Positions 1 to 6,967 are shown, numbered from the stretch's first letter. The stretch: DNA of 8,435 nucleotides from Clostridiaceae bacterium (GCA_016297585.1 JAEDGJ010000109.1:1-8435); one strand, 5' to 3'. Notes: a model not told the origin generated them from the sequence alone. Numbers and translations are program-made.

Positions 1-51
1 CCCGTTGACGCGTCCCGTGAACGCGCCGGTGGACAGATATACCGGGTTCAT
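1..51 (-). CDS. Start of a sugar phosphate isomerase/epimerase-like protein (partial)
   Basis: A leftward gene begins with ATG at 49-51 and runs off the left edge; only the first 17 residues, MNPVYLSTGAFTGRVNG, are visible. The opening 'VYLSTGAFTGR' resembles the first beta strand of TIM-barrel sugar phosphate isomerase/epimerase proteins (xylose isomerase-like fold), which is recalled similarity and not a search result. A GGGAG ribosome binding site lies about 13 bases upstream of the ATG, slightly far, and a good promoter lies at 106-134. The gene therefore appears to be transcribed separately from the AEC operon to its right. The function is tentative because so little of the protein is seen. 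Confidence 0.55.
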   Translation of the reverse strand, partial: MNPVYLSTGAFTGRVNG

Positions 52-105
52 GTGTCTTTTTCGTCTCCCTTTTTTTGGAAAATGCCGTTTCTCCGTTTTC
101 TTTTA

Positions 106-134
106 AGTATAGCACGGTTTTCCCTATCTGACAA
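106..134 (-). promoter_or_regulatory. Sigma-A-like promoter for the left-edge gene
   Basis: On the minus strand, TTGTCA (129-134) and TATACT (106-111) are separated by exactly 17 bases. Each matches the -35 and -10 consensus at five of six positions. It would start transcription near position 99 and leave a leader of roughly 50 bases before the ATG at 51. A 6-bp inverted repeat (CTCCGC at 148-153, GCGGAG at 160-165) sits just upstream of the -35 box and could be an operator, but it is short. Confidence 0.7.
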
Positions 135-221
135 GAAAAAAGGTGTTCTCCGCCGTAGCGCGGAGTGCCGCATACCGGAAGATTGACAGGCGGGCGAATA
201 CCGCACAAAAGGGAAAACGCG

Positions 222-273
222 CAGACGCTCTATGACGGCAAAGAGAAGCCGACATAGAGCGTCTGATTTTTTT
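222..273. terminator. Long hairpin terminator, probably bidirectional
   Basis: A perfect 13-bp inverted repeat (222-234 with 253-265) continues, after an A/A mismatch, into four more pairs (236-239 with 248-251) around an 8-base loop. On the plus strand it is followed by A and seven Ts (267-273), a textbook intrinsic terminator. On the minus strand it lies about 65 bases past the AEC stop codon, where the transcript continues CGCGTTTTCCC, a weaker tail. It probably ends the leftward operon and also stops rightward transcription from entering it. No rightward gene is visible to its left. The rest of 135-330 holds nothing else I can support. Confidence 0.75.
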
Positions 274-330
274 ACGCGCAGCCAGGGGGAAAATCGTCCG
301 CTGCGGACAGCCGCCTTGCCACGGTCTCCT

Positions 331-1260
331 TCACAGCAGCGACAGCACCAGCGGAATCGTCACAAGCCCCGCGACGTTGGAGATCAGCGCCATCTTCGCG
401 CCGACGGAGCTGTCGCCGCCCGCGGCTTCCGGGAAGACGATGGTGTTGAGCCCCATCGGCATCGCGAGAAACAGCACGATCACGAGCCGCAGCGTATCCG
501 GCAGCGCCAGCACGCGGCAAAGCGCGAGCGCAAGCAGCGGCAGGCCGAGAAGCCGGATGGCGCAGGCGGCGTAGATCCTTCCGTCGCCGAGCAGCGCCGG
601 AATGCCGCCGCTTTTCAGCGCCTGGTTTGCGATGACAAAGCCCGTCAGGAGCATCGCCAGCGGCGCCATGCAGGCGGAAGCGGATTCGGCGGCGGACAGC
701 AGCACGCCCGGCACGGGAAGCTCCGCGAGTCCTACGATGACGCCGACGAGAATCCCCGCGAAGCTCGGGTTCAGGATCGTCTTCAGGTTCCATTTTTTCT
801 GCGGACTGAGCAGATACATCCCGACGGAATAGGTGAAGACGGACAGCGGCAGCGCAAAGACGATCATCGAGAACAGCATCGAATCGCCGTACAGCGCACC
901 CATCAGCGCATAGCCCATATAGCCGTAGTTCGGGATGGTGAAGGAATAGGCATAGATGTCGCGCGTATTGCGGTCGCGCGCAAAGACGCGGGAAAGCACC
1001 AGCGCCAGTCCGAAGGCAACAGCCAGCACCGCCGCGCCGCACAGCATCGTCACGCCGGTCTCCCGCAGCACGGTGCGGGAAAAGTTCGCGGCAAAGACCT
1101 TGAAGTTCAGCGCCGGCAGAATGACGGCCATCTCCAGCTTCGACAGCACCGTCGGGGTATTCTCCGGCAGCAGCCGTCTCCAGCGCAGAAACGCGCCCGT
1201 CAGCAGGAACAGGAAGAGAAGCAGCGTCTGGGAAAGCGTATGGCGGAATATCTCGCCCAT
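331..1260 (-). CDS. AEC-family permease (auxin efflux carrier-like)
   Basis: This 309-residue integral membrane protein belongs, by its motifs, to the auxin efflux carrier (AEC) transporter family. Bacterial members export or exchange small organic anions, but the substrate cannot be told from sequence. Hydrophobic segments run through most of the chain, roughly residues 10-25, 70-92, 105-150, 165-195, 198-212, 230-250, 258-275 and 290-309. Family signatures are the PNYGYMG segment (about 110-116) in the first repeat and the MPMGLNTIVFPEAAGGD segment (about 267-283) in the second; both carry the helix-breaking Pro/Gly/Asn residues typical of this fold. Length is normal and the protein looks complete. 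ATG start with an AAGAAGG ribosome site just upstream. It is the last gene of the leftward operon, 30 bases after murC. Its substrate may relate to the upstream genes, but that is only inference. Confidence 0.9.
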   Translation of the reverse strand: MGEIFRHTLSQTLLLFLFLLTGAFLRWRRLLPENTPTVLSKLEMAVILPALNFKVFAANFSRTVLRETGVTMLCGAAVLAVAFGLALVLSRVFARDRNTRDIYAYSFTIPNYGYMGYALMGALYGDSMLFSMIVFALPLSVFTYSVGMYLLSPQKKWNLKTILNPSFAGILVGVIVGLAELPVPGVLLSAAESASACMAPLAMLLTGFVIANQALKSGGIPALLGDGRIYAACAIRLLGLPLLALALCRVLALPDTLRLVIVLFLAMPMGLNTIVFPEAAGGDSSVGAKMALISNVAGLVTIPLVLSLL

Positions 1261-1290
1261 CTTTCGTACCTTCTTTTCCGGGGGCAGCCT

Positions 1291-2652
1291 TCAGCGGCGG
1301 CCGACCAGCCGGTCGCAGAGCAGATTCAGGTTGCCGCAGCCGGTCGTGACGATCAGGTCGCCCTCGCGCGCGTTGGCGCGAAGCCATGCCTCGGCGTCGT
1401 CGAAGGTGGGGGTGAAAACCGCGCCGGGAATCGCGTCGACGAGGGTCTTGGCGGTGTCGTTTCCGGGGTTGACCTCCCGCGCGCCGAGGATCTCCGTCAA
1501 AACGGCGACGTCGGCCTGCCGGAGCACACGCACGAAGTCGTCAAAATACTGCGAGGTGCGCGAATAGGTGTAGGGCTGGAACACCATGATGACGCGGCGG
1601 AAGCCGAGGGACTTCGCGACGTCCATCGTCATCTGCATCTCGGTCGGATGGTGGCCGAAGTCGTCGACAAGAACCGCGCCGTTGACGGTGCCGCGGCGCT
1701 CGAAGCGGCGGGCGACGCCGCTGAAGTCGTTCAGGCCTTCGACGACCAGCGCGGGCTTGACGCCGCAGGCCAGCATCGCGGCGGCGGAGGCGATCGCGTT
1801 GTAGACGTTGTGGATGCCGTGCACCGCGAGGGTGATCTCGCCCAGCGCGTTGCCGTCGGCGACGAGCGTGAAGGACGCGTAGTTGTAACGGAAGCGGAGA
1901 TTCTTCGCGGTCACGTCGCAGGGGACGTTCAGGCCGAACGTGCGCACCTGACAACGTGCCGCAGACGCCGCCTGCATCGCATAGGCGTTCTCGGCATTGG
2001 CGACGACGCAGCCGTCCGGGGGCACGAGCGACGCAAACTTCGAAAACGAGCCGACCAGCTGCTCCATGCTCTTGAAATAGTCCGGGTGGTCGGCTTCGAT
2101 GTTGTTGATCACCGCGACCGTCGGCCGGAAATAGAGGAAGGAATCCCAGTATTCATCCGCCTCGGCGACGAAAATTTCGCGCGCGTCGGAGGTGCGGAGG
2201 TTGCCGCCGATGCAGGGCAGATCCGCGCCGATGGAAATGGTCGGGTCAAGCCCCGCGGTCAGGGCGATCTGCCCGCACATGCCGGTCGTCGTGGACTTGC
2301 CGTGCGAGCCGGAAAGCGCCACGATATTGCGGTAGCCCTCCATCAGGCAGGCCCATGCCTCGGCTCTCGCCATGACGACCAGTCCCCGGCGCCTCGCCTC
2401 GATGATTTCCGGCGCGTCGTCCCGCGCCGCGGCGGTACGGATGACGATGTCCGCGCCGTCGATGTTGGACGCGTCGTTCGGCGCGATGCGGACGGGAATA
2501 CCCATCTCCGCGAGCTTGCGGGTACGCGCGCTTTCCACGCGGTCGCAGCCGAAAATCGTATATCCGTGCGAAAGGAGCATCTGAGCCAGCGCGCTCATCG
2601 ACACACCGCCGATGCCGACAAGGCAGATCCGCTTATTATGAGGAAGTTTCAT
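1291..2652 (-). CDS. murC: UDP-N-acetylmuramate--L-alanine ligase
   Basis: MurC is the cytoplasmic enzyme that joins L-alanine to UDP-N-acetylmuramate with ATP, the first peptide step of peptidoglycan precursor synthesis. The 453-residue length is normal. An N-terminal Rossmann-like domain carries GIGGVSMSALA (about 13-23). The central ATPase domain has the P-loop GSHGKSTTT (115-123), the acidic AEADEYWDSF segment (163-172) and NNIEADHPDYF (183-193). HNVYNAIASA (281-290), DDFGHHPTEM (330-339), FQPYTYSRT (358-366) and a GCGNL segment (438-442) match expected ligase motifs. The P-loop has Ser at two positions where GTHGKTTTT is the common form; K119 and the Mg-binding hydroxyl are kept, so it should be active. 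ATG start; the nearest AAGGA site is about 16 bases upstream, so initiation may depend partly on coupling to the preceding gene, which ends 29 bases before. It is separate from any visible cell-wall gene cluster. Confidence 0.93.
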   Translation of the reverse strand: MKLPHNKRICLVGIGGVSMSALAQMLLSHGYTIFGCDRVESARTRKLAEMGIPVRIAPNDASNIDGADIVIRTAAARDDAPEIIEARRRGLVVMARAEAWACLMEGYRNIVALSGSHGKSTTTGMCGQIALTAGLDPTISIGADLPCIGGNLRTSDAREIFVAEADEYWDSFLYFRPTVAVINNIEADHPDYFKSMEQLVGSFSKFASLVPPDGCVVANAENAYAMQAASAARCQVRTFGLNVPCDVTAKNLRFRYNYASFTLVADGNALGEITLAVHGIHNVYNAIASAAAMLACGVKPALVVEGLNDFSGVARRFERRGTVNGAVLVDDFGHHPTEMQMTMDVAKSLGFRRVIMVFQPYTYSRTSQYFDDFVRVLRQADVAVLTEILGAREVNPGNDTAKTLVDAIPGAVFTPTFDDAEAWLRANAREGDLIVTTGCGNLNLLCDRLVGRR

Positions 2653-2681
2653 GGGTTACAACTCTGTTTCCTTTCCGTTTG

Positions 2682-3605
2682 TTATATGGGAAGCTCACAA
2701 AAGGCAATTTTTGTCCGGTTCCAGGTATAGGTAATCAAAAGGACGTCCTCCTCGGCGACGACCGCCGGATAGGAATACTCTCCCGGCGCGTCCTCGAGCG
2801 TATACACCCGCTCCCACGAGACGCCGTTATCCCGGGAACGCAGCAAAACCAGAGGCGTTCTCGCGCCCCAGTTTGCACCGACCGGGTTGCAGGCCAGAAA
2901 GAGCGTCCCGTCGGACGCGCGCGCCAGATCGACGCCGCTGTTGTTGTTGGCAAGCGCCGTACGGGTTGCCTTCGACCAGGTCCTCCCGCCGTCCGACGAA
3001 TCCGCACGGTACAGCGCACCCGCATCCGACCGCAGCAGCATATGGACGCATCCCGGCGCGCTTTCCCAGAGCGTCGGCTGGATCAGCCCCGCGCCGTCGG
3101 ACTCGATGAAGGCGGAACGGCAAAAGCTCCTGCCGTCATCCTCCGAGCGTTCGGTAAACGCCCGCCACATGCCCTGCTCCGAGGACGCAGGCGCCAAAAC
3201 GGCGCCGTCAGACAGGCGGATGGGCTTATTCTTGACCGGTCCCCGTCCGCCCGTGGTGTCTCCCGGCACCAGCGGCCGCGGCACACTCCAGCTTTTGCCC
3301 CCGTCGGCGGATTCCGTGACGAAGGTCTCCCAGTCCCGGATCTCCGCGCCGACCTTATAGTACAGCACCGCCGTTCCGTCCGCTCTTTTCCACAGCACGG
3401 GGTTCCAGTGCGCCGTCCCCTCCTCCCGCGACACACGCACGGGCGTTCCGAACACGCCGTTTTCCCCTCGCGCGGCATAGATGCCCACATCGGGGGATTT
3501 TTCCGCCGTTCCGCCGAACCAGGCGATCAGCACGCCGTCTCCCGTCCGGACGACCGTCGACGCGTGGCACGAGGGCGTCGGAACGTCAAGAAGGATTTTT
3601 TTCAT
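2682..3605 (-). CDS. Intracellular sialidase-like Asp-box propeller protein
   Basis: This 307-residue protein looks like the predicted-neuraminidase (BNR/Asp-box, COG4692-type) family, a six-bladed propeller related to GH33 sialidases. Four Asp-boxes of S-x-D-x-G-x-[ST]-[WF] form are visible at about 99-106, 154-161, 203-210 and 257-264. Conserved-looking family segments are AWFGGT (28-33), NPVLW (68-72), GPVKNKPIRLSDG (122-134), ANNNSGVD (219-226), GEYSYPAV (275-282) and the C-terminal TYTWNR (292-297). There is no signal peptide, so it should be cytoplasmic and would act on imported sugars or intermediates, if at all; no FRIP motif of classical sialidases is seen. I start it at the ATG at 3605, because a GGGAG site lies 10 bases upstream; a GTG nine bases earlier is too close to that site. 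It overlaps the end of the ttcA-like gene by 20 bases, implying translational coupling. True substrate unknown. Confidence 0.8.
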   Translation of the reverse strand: MKKILLDVPTPSCHASTVVRTGDGVLIAWFGGTAEKSPDVGIYAARGENGVFGTPVRVSREEGTAHWNPVLWKRADGTAVLYYKVGAEIRDWETFVTESADGGKSWSVPRPLVPGDTTGGRGPVKNKPIRLSDGAVLAPASSEQGMWRAFTERSEDDGRSFCRSAFIESDGAGLIQPTLWESAPGCVHMLLRSDAGALYRADSSDGGRTWSKATRTALANNNSGVDLARASDGTLFLACNPVGANWGARTPLVLLRSRDNGVSWERVYTLEDAPGEYSYPAVVAEEDVLLITYTWNRTKIAFCELPI

Positions 3606-4320
3606 CCGGCACACGCTCCCAGCCCGCCGCCGGCAGCCGCTGGATCGCGCCGAACAGCATCTCCGGCAGGTCGGGGTTCTTCTTTTTCATATCGGCGATC
3701 AGTGCCTTGACCTCCGCGCGCTTGGAATAGCCTTCCTCGGGGCAGAGCTTCGGGAAAACCGGCAGGTTTTCCTTCGCCGCAAACGCGCGCATCTCCTTTT
3801 CCGGCACATACAGCATCGGGCGCAGCAGCGTGATGCCGCTGCGGTCGATATAGGTCACCGGCTGGAAGCAGGAAATGCGGCCTTCGTAGAAAAGCGACAG
3901 CAGCAGCGTCTCGATCGCGTCGTCGCGGTGATGGCCGAGGGCGACCTTATTGCAGCCGGCGGCGGCGGCGGCACGGTTCAATGCGCCGCGGCGCATATTG
4001 GCGCACAGCGAGCAGGGATTCTTCTCCTGCCGCGCCTGGAAGACGATCTCATAAATATTCGTCGGCACGACCGTATACGGCACGCCGAGCTTTTCGCACA
4101 GCGCCGCAATGGGCGAAAAATCCGCGCCGGGGAAGCCCATGTCGATGGAGATCGCCTGCACGGTAAAATGCTCCGGATAAAACCGCGACAGTCCCGCCAT
4201 CGCGCAGAGCGTCGTCAGCGAGTCCTTGCCGCCGGACACCCCGACGGCGACGGCGTCGCCTGAGCGGATCATCTGATAGTCCTGCACGCACCGGCGGACA
4301 TGGGACAGTATATGCTGCAT
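3586..4320 (-). CDS. TtcA-like tRNA 2-thiocytidine biosynthesis protein
   Basis: This is a PP-loop ATP pyrophosphatase of the TtcA/TilS superfamily. TtcA adenylates cytidine 32 of certain tRNAs and replaces its oxygen with sulfur, using a [4Fe-4S] cluster. The 244-residue protein has the PP-loop SGGKDS (29-34), the CSLC pair (C103, C106), GHHRDDAIET (129-138) and a third cysteine in KLCPEEG (C193). The three cysteines match the cluster ligands of TtcA, which favours TtcA over TilS. Related thiolation or other PP-loop enzymes remain possible, so no symbol is given. I choose ATG at 4320: the GGAGGAG site at 4333-4339 would lie inside the coding region if the in-frame GTG at 4347 were used. The 12-base spacing is somewhat long. 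It is the first gene of the leftward operon and its end overlaps the sialidase-like gene. Confidence 0.85.
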   Translation of the reverse strand: MQHILSHVRRCVQDYQMIRSGDAVAVGVSGGKDSLTTLCAMAGLSRFYPEHFTVQAISIDMGFPGADFSPIAALCEKLGVPYTVVPTNIYEIVFQARQEKNPCSLCANMRRGALNRAAAAAGCNKVALGHHRDDAIETLLLSLFYEGRISCFQPVTYIDRSGITLLRPMLYVPEKEMRAFAAKENLPVFPKLCPEEGYSKRAEVKALIADMKKKNPDLPEMLFGAIQRLPAAGWERVPDEKNPS

Positions 4321-4346
4321 GGTATTTTCCGGCTCCTCCGTCAACA

Positions 4347-4375
4347 CGGCGCAGACGAAAACCGTTTTTGCGCCG
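4347..4375 (-). other. Leader hairpin before the ttcA-like gene
   Basis: The minus-strand transcript folds CGGCGCA (4375-4369) onto TGCGCCG (4353-4347), seven perfect pairs around a 15-base loop containing AAAACGGTTTT, which can itself pair weakly. The stem ends seven bases before the GGAGGAG ribosome site. No T-tract follows, so it is not a terminator. It may stabilise the mRNA or affect initiation; no known riboswitch class is recognised. Confidence 0.4.
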
Positions 4376-4403
4376 GGGTCGTATATATCGTCGATAAGAT
4401 TAA

Positions 4404-4432
4404 ATTATAGCAGGTTACGCCGGATTTTGCAA
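4404..4432 (-). promoter_or_regulatory. Sigma-A-like promoter for the four-gene leftward operon
   Basis: On the minus strand, TTGCAA (4427-4432) and a perfect TATAAT (4404-4409) are separated by 17 bases. Transcription would start near 4397, giving a leader of about 77 bases before the ttcA-like ATG at 4320. The surrounding stretch is markedly AT-richer than the genes. No other promoter of this quality was noticed inside the operon. Confidence 0.75.
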
Positions 4433-4573
4433 TATGCTTTTTCGTTTTTTGAAAAGAAAGTCGAAAACAAATACAAAACCGGTATTTCCTTTTCCTTCCG
4501 CGCATTCCGATTCCCAGAAGGGCGGATTTGCGCGGGCTTCCGGATCATTTTATGCGGCAGCGGGCGTTATAGT

Positions 4574-4634
4574 CCCGTTTTCCGTTCGCATCCGTTCCCG
4601 TTTTCCTCCGCGCGGAATGATACTGCGCGCGGAA
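4574..4634. repeat. Short direct repeats upstream of the rightward promoter
   Basis: Three pairs of direct repeats lie together: CCCGTTTTCC at 4574-4583 and 4597-4606 (23 bases apart), TCCGTTC at 4581-4587 and 4591-4597 (10 bases apart), and CGCGCGGAA at 4609-4617 and 4626-4634 (17 bases apart). They end 18 bases before the -35 box at 4652, where activator sites usually lie. They may bind a regulator of the propeller gene. The remainder of 4433-4573 contains no gene that I can support. Confidence 0.4.
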
Positions 4635-4651
4635 CTTTTTTGCAAAACCGC

Positions 4652-4680
4652 TTGACATACGCCTTTTTCTCCGATAAGAT
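4652..4680 (+). promoter_or_regulatory. Sigma-A-like promoter for the propeller gene
   Basis: A perfect TTGACA (4652-4657) is followed after 17 bases by TAAGAT (4675-4680), four of six matches to TATAAT. Transcription would start near 4687, leaving a leader of about 34 bases that holds only the AAGGAG ribosome site at 4707-4712, eight bases before the ATG. Confidence 0.8.
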
Positions 4681-4720
4681 AGAGTCATCCCTTCAGGCTA
4701 ACAAAAAAGGAGATACGCCT

Positions 4721-6967
4721 ATGAAACAAACCAGCTTTCTCGGACGGTTCGACGATCCCGAAAAGATGCGCCTGATCAATCAGGCCGGCGTGCGCACCCG
4801 TATGCGCACCGATATGGATGGGCTTGAGGAGGGCTACAATTCCTGCTGGGATATGAATACCTCCCCCTACAGCGGTACGATGTATTTCGCGCCGACCTTT
4901 GAGCAGCCGGGGCATCATACCCGTCTGATCTCGTACGACTTCGAAACGGACACCTTCCACACCTGCTTCAAGGCGGAGGATCTCACGCTGCCCCATCCGC
5001 AGCATATGCCGCATTCCAAGCTGCACACGTCGATCAACTTCCTGCCCGACGACACGATCATCGCGACGACCCATACGACGGCCGGCGCCGTGGGGCACCC
5101 CGAATGGATGCCGCTCGCGCACATCGACCACGCCTGGGAGGGCTTCCCCGGCTCCTATATCCTGCACTACGACCCCAAAACCGGTGAGTCGAAGAATCTC
5201 GGCCAGCCCGTGCTGCGCGAATCGATCTACGGCTCCTGCTACGATTCGAAGTACAACGCGCTGTACATGATCGGCTTCATGCGCGGCCATGTCTACCGCT
5301 ATTCGCTCGACGACAAATCCGTCAAGGATCTCGGAAAAGCCGCCGAAATCTTCAATTACCGTCTCCACCGCGGCCCCGACGGACATATCTACGCGATGAC
5401 GAAGTCCGGCTTCCTCTACCGCGTCAACGTCGACACGCAGAAGCTCGAGGATCTGCACTGGTCGCCGCCGCGCTATCCCGACACCGTGACGAACAACACC
5501 TGGTACCGCTATATGTGCCAGGCCGTCAACGTCTCCGACCACGAATTCGTCTTTGCGAACAACGAAGGCAAGGATCTGTTCCTCTTCGACTGCAATACGC
5601 TGACCGCGAAGGTGCTCGGCCGCCGCGCGCCGTACGACTACGGCACCGATCTCGGGCTCTCCCCGATGTCCCTCGACGAAATCGCCATCGACAGCGAGGG
5701 CGTGCTGTGGTACGCGCTCAGCGGTCCGCAGGCCGAAAAGCCCGAGCCCGACGAGAACGGCAACTGCTACCACTTCCCCGCGCCGCAGTTCCTGATCCGC
5801 TGGGACATCCACAGCGACAAAGGCCCTGAAAACATGGGCATCATCGGCACGCCGGGTCACGACACCCCCACCGCCTACTGCTTCTGCTGCGACACCGTGC
5901 ACGACATCCTCTACATGATCGGCGCGGGCCACCGCGACCGCAATCAGGACGAAAAAGACGGCGACCTCGGCATCGCGATGATCGATCTGCGCGAGTTCCG
6001 GAAGCATATGTACGAAAAAGGCCCGGTTCTCGACCTGAAGGCGACGCCCTACACCCCCGAGGAGGTCGAAAAGGCGAAGAACTACGTCCGCAGCTACTCG
6101 GGCGAGGAGGTCTCCGGCAGCAATCCCTCGACGCTCTTCCCCATCCAGTCGATCACGCCCATCCGCCTGTGGCGCTTCGTCCCCTCCGACAACATCGAGG
6201 GCTCGAAGGTGCGCCGGCTTGCGTGGGACGCCGACGGCTCCCTCTGGGGCGTCTCCGGCGACGGCCGCGACGAGTTCCTGTTCCACGTCATCCCGACGCC
6301 GTTTGCCGTCTATCCGTCGAAGGAAGCCGCCGAAAAGGACGAGCGCTACTTCACGATCCGCAGCATCTTCGGACGGAAAATGCCCCGCACCTTCGAGGAA
6401 AACGGGCAGTATTACGTCGAAAATCCCCGCGCCTTCGCCTATTCGATCGAGTCGGTCGTCCCGGCCGGTGCCGCGGACGCACAGCGGCTTGCGTGGGTGA
6501 ACGCCAACGGTCTGCCCGGCGCGCTGCTGCCGCTGCCGGAGGGCATTGCGCTGCCCGAGGTCGCCGGACGCCGCTATCTGGCGCACGCGACCGCCACCGC
6601 GCCGTGGAGCCGCGGCCGCATCGCCGTCGGCACCGGCGACGCCATGTTCGCGATCGTCGACGGAGATCACGTCTTCTCCTACGGCAGCGCCGCGTCCCTG
6701 GGTCCGGTGCGCTGCATGACCGTCAACGCCGCGCGCACGAAGCTCTGGGGTGTGGCGGGCTACGAGCGCTCCGTCTCCACCGTCTTCTCCTTCGACGAGC
6801 GCGACGGCTTAAAGCAGCTCGGCTTCCTGACCTACAACTCCCCCTATTTCCTCGACGGTCCGACCGCGTCCAACCTCCTCACATCGATCGCGCTCTCCCC
6901 CGACGAGACGATGCTCGCCGTCGGCGGCGGTGACCGCATCGGCAGCGTCCATCTGATCCGGCTATAA
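4721..6967 (+). CDS. Uncharacterised tandem beta-propeller protein
   Basis: I do not recognise the family of this 748-residue protein. Its pattern is that of beta-propeller blades: repeated hydrophobic strands with turns such as GPDGHIYAM (218-226), DSEGVLWYALSG (324-335), DADGSLWGVSG (503-513) and SPDETMLAVGG (726-736). About seven blades can be marked in residues 44-425 and about five in 480-748, joined by a charged helical stretch (about 426-465), which suggests two propellers. There is no signal peptide or membrane segment, so it should be cytoplasmic. The N-terminal half is rich in His (H92, H95, H98, H102, H118, H126, H134, H137) and has a CFCC segment (387-390), perhaps a metal site. 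The ATG at 4721 is chosen for its AAGGAG site and upstream promoter; the open frame extends further back but crosses the promoter. It is transcribed alone. A lyase or sugar-related role is possible but not shown. Confidence 0.85.
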   Translation: MKQTSFLGRFDDPEKMRLINQAGVRTRMRTDMDGLEEGYNSCWDMNTSPYSGTMYFAPTFEQPGHHTRLISYDFETDTFHTCFKAEDLTLPHPQHMPHSKLHTSINFLPDDTIIATTHTTAGAVGHPEWMPLAHIDHAWEGFPGSYILHYDPKTGESKNLGQPVLRESIYGSCYDSKYNALYMIGFMRGHVYRYSLDDKSVKDLGKAAEIFNYRLHRGPDGHIYAMTKSGFLYRVNVDTQKLEDLHWSPPRYPDTVTNNTWYRYMCQAVNVSDHEFVFANNEGKDLFLFDCNTLTAKVLGRRAPYDYGTDLGLSPMSLDEIAIDSEGVLWYALSGPQAEKPEPDENGNCYHFPAPQFLIRWDIHSDKGPENMGIIGTPGHDTPTAYCFCCDTVHDILYMIGAGHRDRNQDEKDGDLGIAMIDLREFRKHMYEKGPVLDLKATPYTPEEVEKAKNYVRSYSGEEVSGSNPSTLFPIQSITPIRLWRFVPSDNIEGSKVRRLAWDADGSLWGVSGDGRDEFLFHVIPTPFAVYPSKEAAEKDERYFTIRSIFGRKMPRTFEENGQYYVENPRAFAYSIESVVPAGAADAQRLAWVNANGLPGALLPLPEGIALPEVAGRRYLAHATATAPWSRGRIAVGTGDAMFAIVDGDHVFSYGSAASLGPVRCMTVNAARTKLWGVAGYERSVSTVFSFDERDGLKQLGFLTYNSPYFLDGPTASNLLTSIALSPDETMLAVGGGDRIGSVHLIRL

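Noticed and set aside
183..211. TTGACA on the plus strand as a promoter
   Set aside because: No -10-like sequence at 16-18 bases and no gene follows before the terminator hairpin.
222..265. 13-bp inverted repeat as ends of a small mobile element
   Set aside because: Only 18 bases lie between the arms and a T-tract follows, as expected of a terminator.
232..2730. 832-codon open frame on the plus strand
   Set aside because: It lies opposite the AEC and murC genes, has Arg/His/Gln-rich random composition, starts inside the terminator hairpin, and results from GC-rich codon use on the other strand.
4434..4655. 73-codon frame in the divergent region
   Set aside because: No ribosome site precedes it, composition is not protein-like, and it covers the repeats and runs into the -35 box.
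4319..4720. N-terminal extension of the propeller frame
   Set aside because: The open frame continues upstream, but this part covers both divergent promoters and lacks a ribosome site; AAGGAG before the ATG at 4721 decides the start.
4685..6670. 661-codon open frame on the minus strand
   Set aside because: It is antisense to the propeller gene, which has promoter, ribosome site, coherent blades and terminator; the antisense protein shows no recognisable motif.
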